Of a stretch of DNA of 46,175 nt, positions 45,153-46,175 are shown piece by piece. The notes under the pieces are model-generated. The model made no database searches. It was not told the origin of the DNA and worked only from the letters and a program-made list of their open reading frames with translations. The translations under genes were made by a program, and so were the position numbers. How positions within the stretch are numbered: position 1 is the first letter of the stretch; the number at the start of each line of letters is the position of its first letter. The DNA lies in NCBI GenBank assembly GCA_945901795.1, contig CAMDLP010000023.1:1-46175 (forward strand). The letters run 5' to 3'. The stretch is from Akkermansia muciniphila. Its GTDB lineage: Bacteria; Verrucomicrobiota; Verrucomicrobiia; Verrucomicrobiales; Akkermansiaceae.

Positions 45153-45905
45153 TCAGGGGGGGTATTTGGAACCCTTGGCACCCGCTGGCGAACTTTTTTC
45201 AATAAGCTCAATGGCTTTGGCCGCAAATCGCGCGCCAAGATCAGGATACTTGTCCCCCGGGTAGTGGACATCATCGTTGGGCCCATTGAGGTCGTCAGTG
45301 TCGATCCAGTCGCCATCGTCAGCGTCTTCCGCAAGCTTAACCTGCGCGGCTCTTACTCTCTCCCATTGCTCTGCCAATTCTCCGTTGAGCCCTGCATCAC
45401 TAATGCGGCCAATCACGAAACCGATATCTTTACGACCTAAATCCGCCTTCAGTCGCCCCAGCAACCTTAGAAAGCTTTCCCCGTATACTTCTCCAAGAGC
45501 CCGGCCCGCGTCCGACTCGCCCTGCATCCAGATGAACGTGACCGTGTCATGCGTCTTGCCCTCGGCCGCCTCGCCGGCCGCCTGAATCAATTCCCCGTAG
45601 AGCGTACCATGCTGCTTCAAGTGTTTCTCCTCCGGTGCAGTCTCTTTACCCGGAAAGCGATAGTTGTCGGGAAACTTGTAGTCCTTGTCCCAGAATCGGA
45701 GACCCCGCCCGGACTCGCGTTGATGGACCACGGTGACATTCTCCTTGCCGTAGCGCTCTTCCATAACACGGACAAAGCCGTCCTTGAGTGCGGGCGTCAT
45801 ATTCGACTGGCCGGAGAGTATGAACAGGCGCTTCGCCGGTTCGGCAGCTTCTGCCGCTGCGACCATCAGCACCATCGTGATAATCGCATTAACTCGCATT
45901 TTCAT
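45153..45905 (-). CDS. Sialate O-acetylesterase-like (SASA domain) exported esterase
   Basis: Signal peptide MKMRVNAIITMVLMVAAAEA, then LFILSGQSNM with the catalytic Ser of the SASA/SGNH family, FIWMQGESDAGR and the late block DDVHYPGDKYPDLGARFA that provides Asp and His. About 250 residues is normal for a single SASA domain. Would deacetylate acetylated sugars or polysaccharides in the periplasm or outside. Start at 45905 preferred over GTG 45938, which lies at the edge of the flanking repeat; MRVN at 45899 is an alternative. It is intact amid decayed neighbours. Confidence 0.85.
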   Translation of the reverse strand: MKMRVNAIITMVLMVAAAEAAEPAKRLFILSGQSNMTPALKDGFVRVMEERYGKENVTVVHQRESGRGLRFWDKDYKFPDNYRFPGKETAPEEKHLKQHGTLYGELIQAAGEAAEGKTHDTVTFIWMQGESDAGRALGEVYGESFLRLLGRLKADLGRKDIGFVIGRISDAGLNGELAEQWERVRAAQVKLAEDADDGDWIDTDDLNGPNDDVHYPGDKYPDLGARFAAKAIELIEKSSPAGAKGSKYPP

Positions 45906-45939
45906 TCGACTGCTGGCTGCTAAGAAATTGCTTTTCACG

Positions 45940-45955
45940 GTTGGTGCGCATGAGG
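45940..45955 (+). repeat. 16-bp direct repeat flanking the esterase gene, copy 2
   Basis: Same 16 bases and orientation as 45111-45126. Confidence 0.85.
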
Positions 45956-46092
45956 ACAGGTCAGAGGCGGGATTTGGGCTTCAATGGTGTGCCAACGGAT
46001 CGCACGGGTTTTCCCACCCTTGCAAGGAGGCTCTTGATGGAATTCGGTGGAAATTCTTGCGGCAAGTGTCCGGGGTCGGCAAGACTTTCCTG
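45956..46092 (+). other. Probable left end of an ISL3-type element with leader ORF
   Basis: Contains AAGGAGG (46024-46030), the only perfect Shine-Dalgarno I found, six bases before ATG 46037. That ORF, MEFGGNSCGKCPGSARLSW, ends with TGA at 46094-46096, overlapping the transposase GTG. Terminal inverted repeat not identified because the other IS end is outside the window. Confidence 0.4.
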
Positions 46093-46175
46093 GTGAAAAG
46101 CACCGATTTTTACCGTCAGATTCTTGGGATCTCCGCTCCGTGGAAGATCGTGAACGTGGAACTCGACATGGAGGC
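46093..46175 (+). CDS. ISL3-family transposase, 5' part only
   Basis: Reads MKSTDFYRQILGISAPWKIV and NVELDME, from a GTG, and runs off the window. The FYRQILGI--PWKIVNVELD pattern is the standard N-terminal start of ISL3 transposases (YxxLLGLxxPWxVxxVxLD). Start codon overlaps the stop of the leader ORF. The frame is also open upstream to at least 46021 (KFLRQVSGVGK), so the true start could be earlier. Confidence 0.75.
   Translation, partial: MKSTDFYRQILGISAPWKIVNVELDME

Overview
The window looks like chromosomal DNA of a GC-rich Verrucomicrobiota bacterium, probably in the Luteolibacter/Haloferula/Akkermansiaceae neighbourhood. The reasons are a PEP-CTERM protein with autotransporter-type strand repeats, secreted proteins with DxDGDG repeats, an Omp85/TamB pair, a eukaryotic-type HisA, families of palindromic repeats, and a near absence of Shine-Dalgarno sequences. 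The assignment rests on recalled family features, not on a database search.

Layout. 1-1.6 kb: palindromic repeat DNA and a frameshifted PEP-CTERM gene. 1.6-11.9 kb: mostly housekeeping, with a conserved hypothetical, PPi-type phosphofructokinase, a rhodanese-like protein lacking its cysteine, a KH-domain protein, pssA plus a degenerate M28-like membrane protein, a lysine 2,3-aminomutase-family radical SAM enzyme and a single-chain purL. 11.9-14.6 kb: a two-gene operon of a GlpD-like FAD oxidoreductase and a DegT-family aminotransferase. 14.6-22.4 kb: AT-rich non-coding DNA, tRNA-Tyr, a PmtA-like methyltransferase, the tamB-tamA operon, and a TPP riboswitch with terminator. 22.4-27.1 kb: thiC, a GT2 glycosyltransferase, a decayed secreted-protein gene and hisA.

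27.0-32.5 kb is the most unusual part. A three-gene operon (secreted proline-rich protein, large secreted Ca-repeat/alpha-beta hydrolase, membrane-anchored protein) and a highly structured non-coding stretch lie between two 91-bp direct copies of the 3' end of hisA. The copies differ at only five positions, all synonymous. This looks like an inserted or duplicated accessory unit.

32.5-43.5 kb: pdhA-pdhB-E2-rex operon, a YfbK-like protein without its VWA domain, YihY/BrkB, DAHP synthase, an aldo/keto reductase, mtnP and an adenylate-kinase-like protein. 43.5-46.2 kb is a gene graveyard: broken rhaT and rhaA, a protease remnant, an intact sialate-O-acetylesterase-like gene between 16-bp direct repeats, and the start of an ISL3-type transposase at the window edge.

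A recurring theme is repeat DNA inside genes. AT-rich or palindromic repeat segments interrupt purL (twice) and thiC in frame. A 28-bp sequence is shared by purL and the yihY 3' end. Palindromes supply the last codons or stop of three genes.
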